Below are positions 63,336-64,000 of a stretch of 64,000 bases of DNA, in pieces; position 1 is the first letter of the stretch, and each line of letters starts with the position of its first letter. The position numbers and the translations under genes are program-made. The DNA comes from Mesostigma viride (Eukaryota; Streptophyta; Mesostigmatophyceae; Mesostigmatales; Mesostigmataceae): the NCBI GenBank assembly GCA_009746045.1, contig RPFO01001913.1, positions 1 through 64,000 of the forward strand. Direction: 5' to 3'. A model generated the notes under the pieces. That model did no database searches. It saw only the letters and a list, made by a program, of their open reading frames with translations, and was not told the DNA's origin.

Positions 63336-64000
63336 ACGGGCCCCGCTCGGCAGCACACACAATCTCCTTTGCAGTACTTGGCCCACTCTGCTGGGCACCC
63401 CTGCTGTTGTGCGTGTCTTATAGCAGCTAATCCAAATATATATCTGCCAGGTGCCTCTCTGCTACATGGAAATACAAAGCGCAATCAAGGACAGCAGTGG
63501 CTTGGGCTGCTATTCAATTGAGCTCAGCACCTAGCTGCTGTGCAACATGATTCTGCATTGATCAGTGCCTGTCCTAATTGCGCCCCCCCGCCCCCTTGCC
63601 ATCATCGTCATGCTCATCATAGTCTTTGGAACGTGCACTGAACTCCAACCCTTGGACAGTCCATAGGTCATTCCTGTGCATGTAATGCTGAATCTGTGCA
63701 TGTAATGCTAGCTCTTCTCAGTTGAACTCATCTACCACCCTCTCATGGTCGTGTCATCTCTCATGTAATCCACCTAGGTTTATCGTGACCACTGATCTTT
63801 CAGCCCCTCCTGACATCAAAATCTGGGCAAACACACTGTAATTGACATCGCCCTTCCTTCTTAGCCTGCATGGCTCCTCATGTTTATCCTTATCTCATCC
63901 CTCAACACACCTAGAACTGTCTATTCATCCCCCTTGCATAGGCGGTGCATAATTGCGGCGTGATGGGGGATTGCCAAAAATATAGGTGTAAAATGTATGG
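63336..64000. other. No gene or repeat recognised
   Basis: Mixed-composition sequence with no open frame of note, apart from repeated TGCATGTAATGCT near 63680. Confidence 0.5.

Overview
This is a nuclear eukaryotic window, probably from a protist or alga. The evidence is GT-AG spliceosomal introns, TATA boxes, AATAAA signals, non-LTR retrotransposon debris, two DNA transposon ends with correct target duplications, and kilobase-scale simple repeats. Coding exons are GC-rich; spacers are often AT-rich. Nothing here fixes the lineage.

Region 1 (1-12713) is a compact cassette of cysteine-rich genes. Gene A (663-1771) lies outside the palindrome. Positions 2023-12713 form a head-to-head inverted repeat with no spacer; the arms are about 5.35 kb and meet between 7368 and 7369. 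Each arm carries the same three genes: D (acidic, Ser/Lys/Pro-rich), C (two zinc-ribbon-like modules plus an acidic tail) and B (RING plus TRAF/SIAH-type zinc finger). C and B are divergent and share a spacer with a 41-bp tandem unit carrying E2F-like TTTCCCGC sites. The arms differ at one homopolymer and at least one SNP. The right arm stops exactly at a 5'-truncated retrotransposon tail.

Region 2 (12714-16297) holds retrotransposon tail, small repeats and minus-strand exons, including one with a signal peptide and a thioredoxin-fold C-E-E-C motif.

Region 3 (16298-46240) is one gene. I joined 17 exons with consistent phases into a 601-residue LisH-CTLH-WD40 protein. Exons are about 6% of the 30-kb locus. 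The introns hold a 3-kb hexamer satellite, a 2-kb tetranucleotide/octamer mosaic, intron-specific minisatellites, and two insertions of one dimeric element with 12-bp target duplications. Many introns contain degraded copies of the neighbouring exon-intron junction, which suggests they grew by tandem duplication across splice sites.

Region 4 (46241-64000) is mainly mobile DNA: two lineages of non-LTR retrotransposon C-terminal/RT fragments, three copies of an ORF1-like gene (two head to head), a 2.28-kb TTAA-flanked element, and a 974-bp hAT-like element with 8-bp target duplications and subterminal GCCACA/TGGC repeats. One clear host gene (58140-59153, minus) encodes a protein with a KOW/SH3-like module found in protist MYND/ankyrin proteins.

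Several reading-frame breaks lie at G or C homopolymers, so they may be consensus errors and not true pseudogenes.
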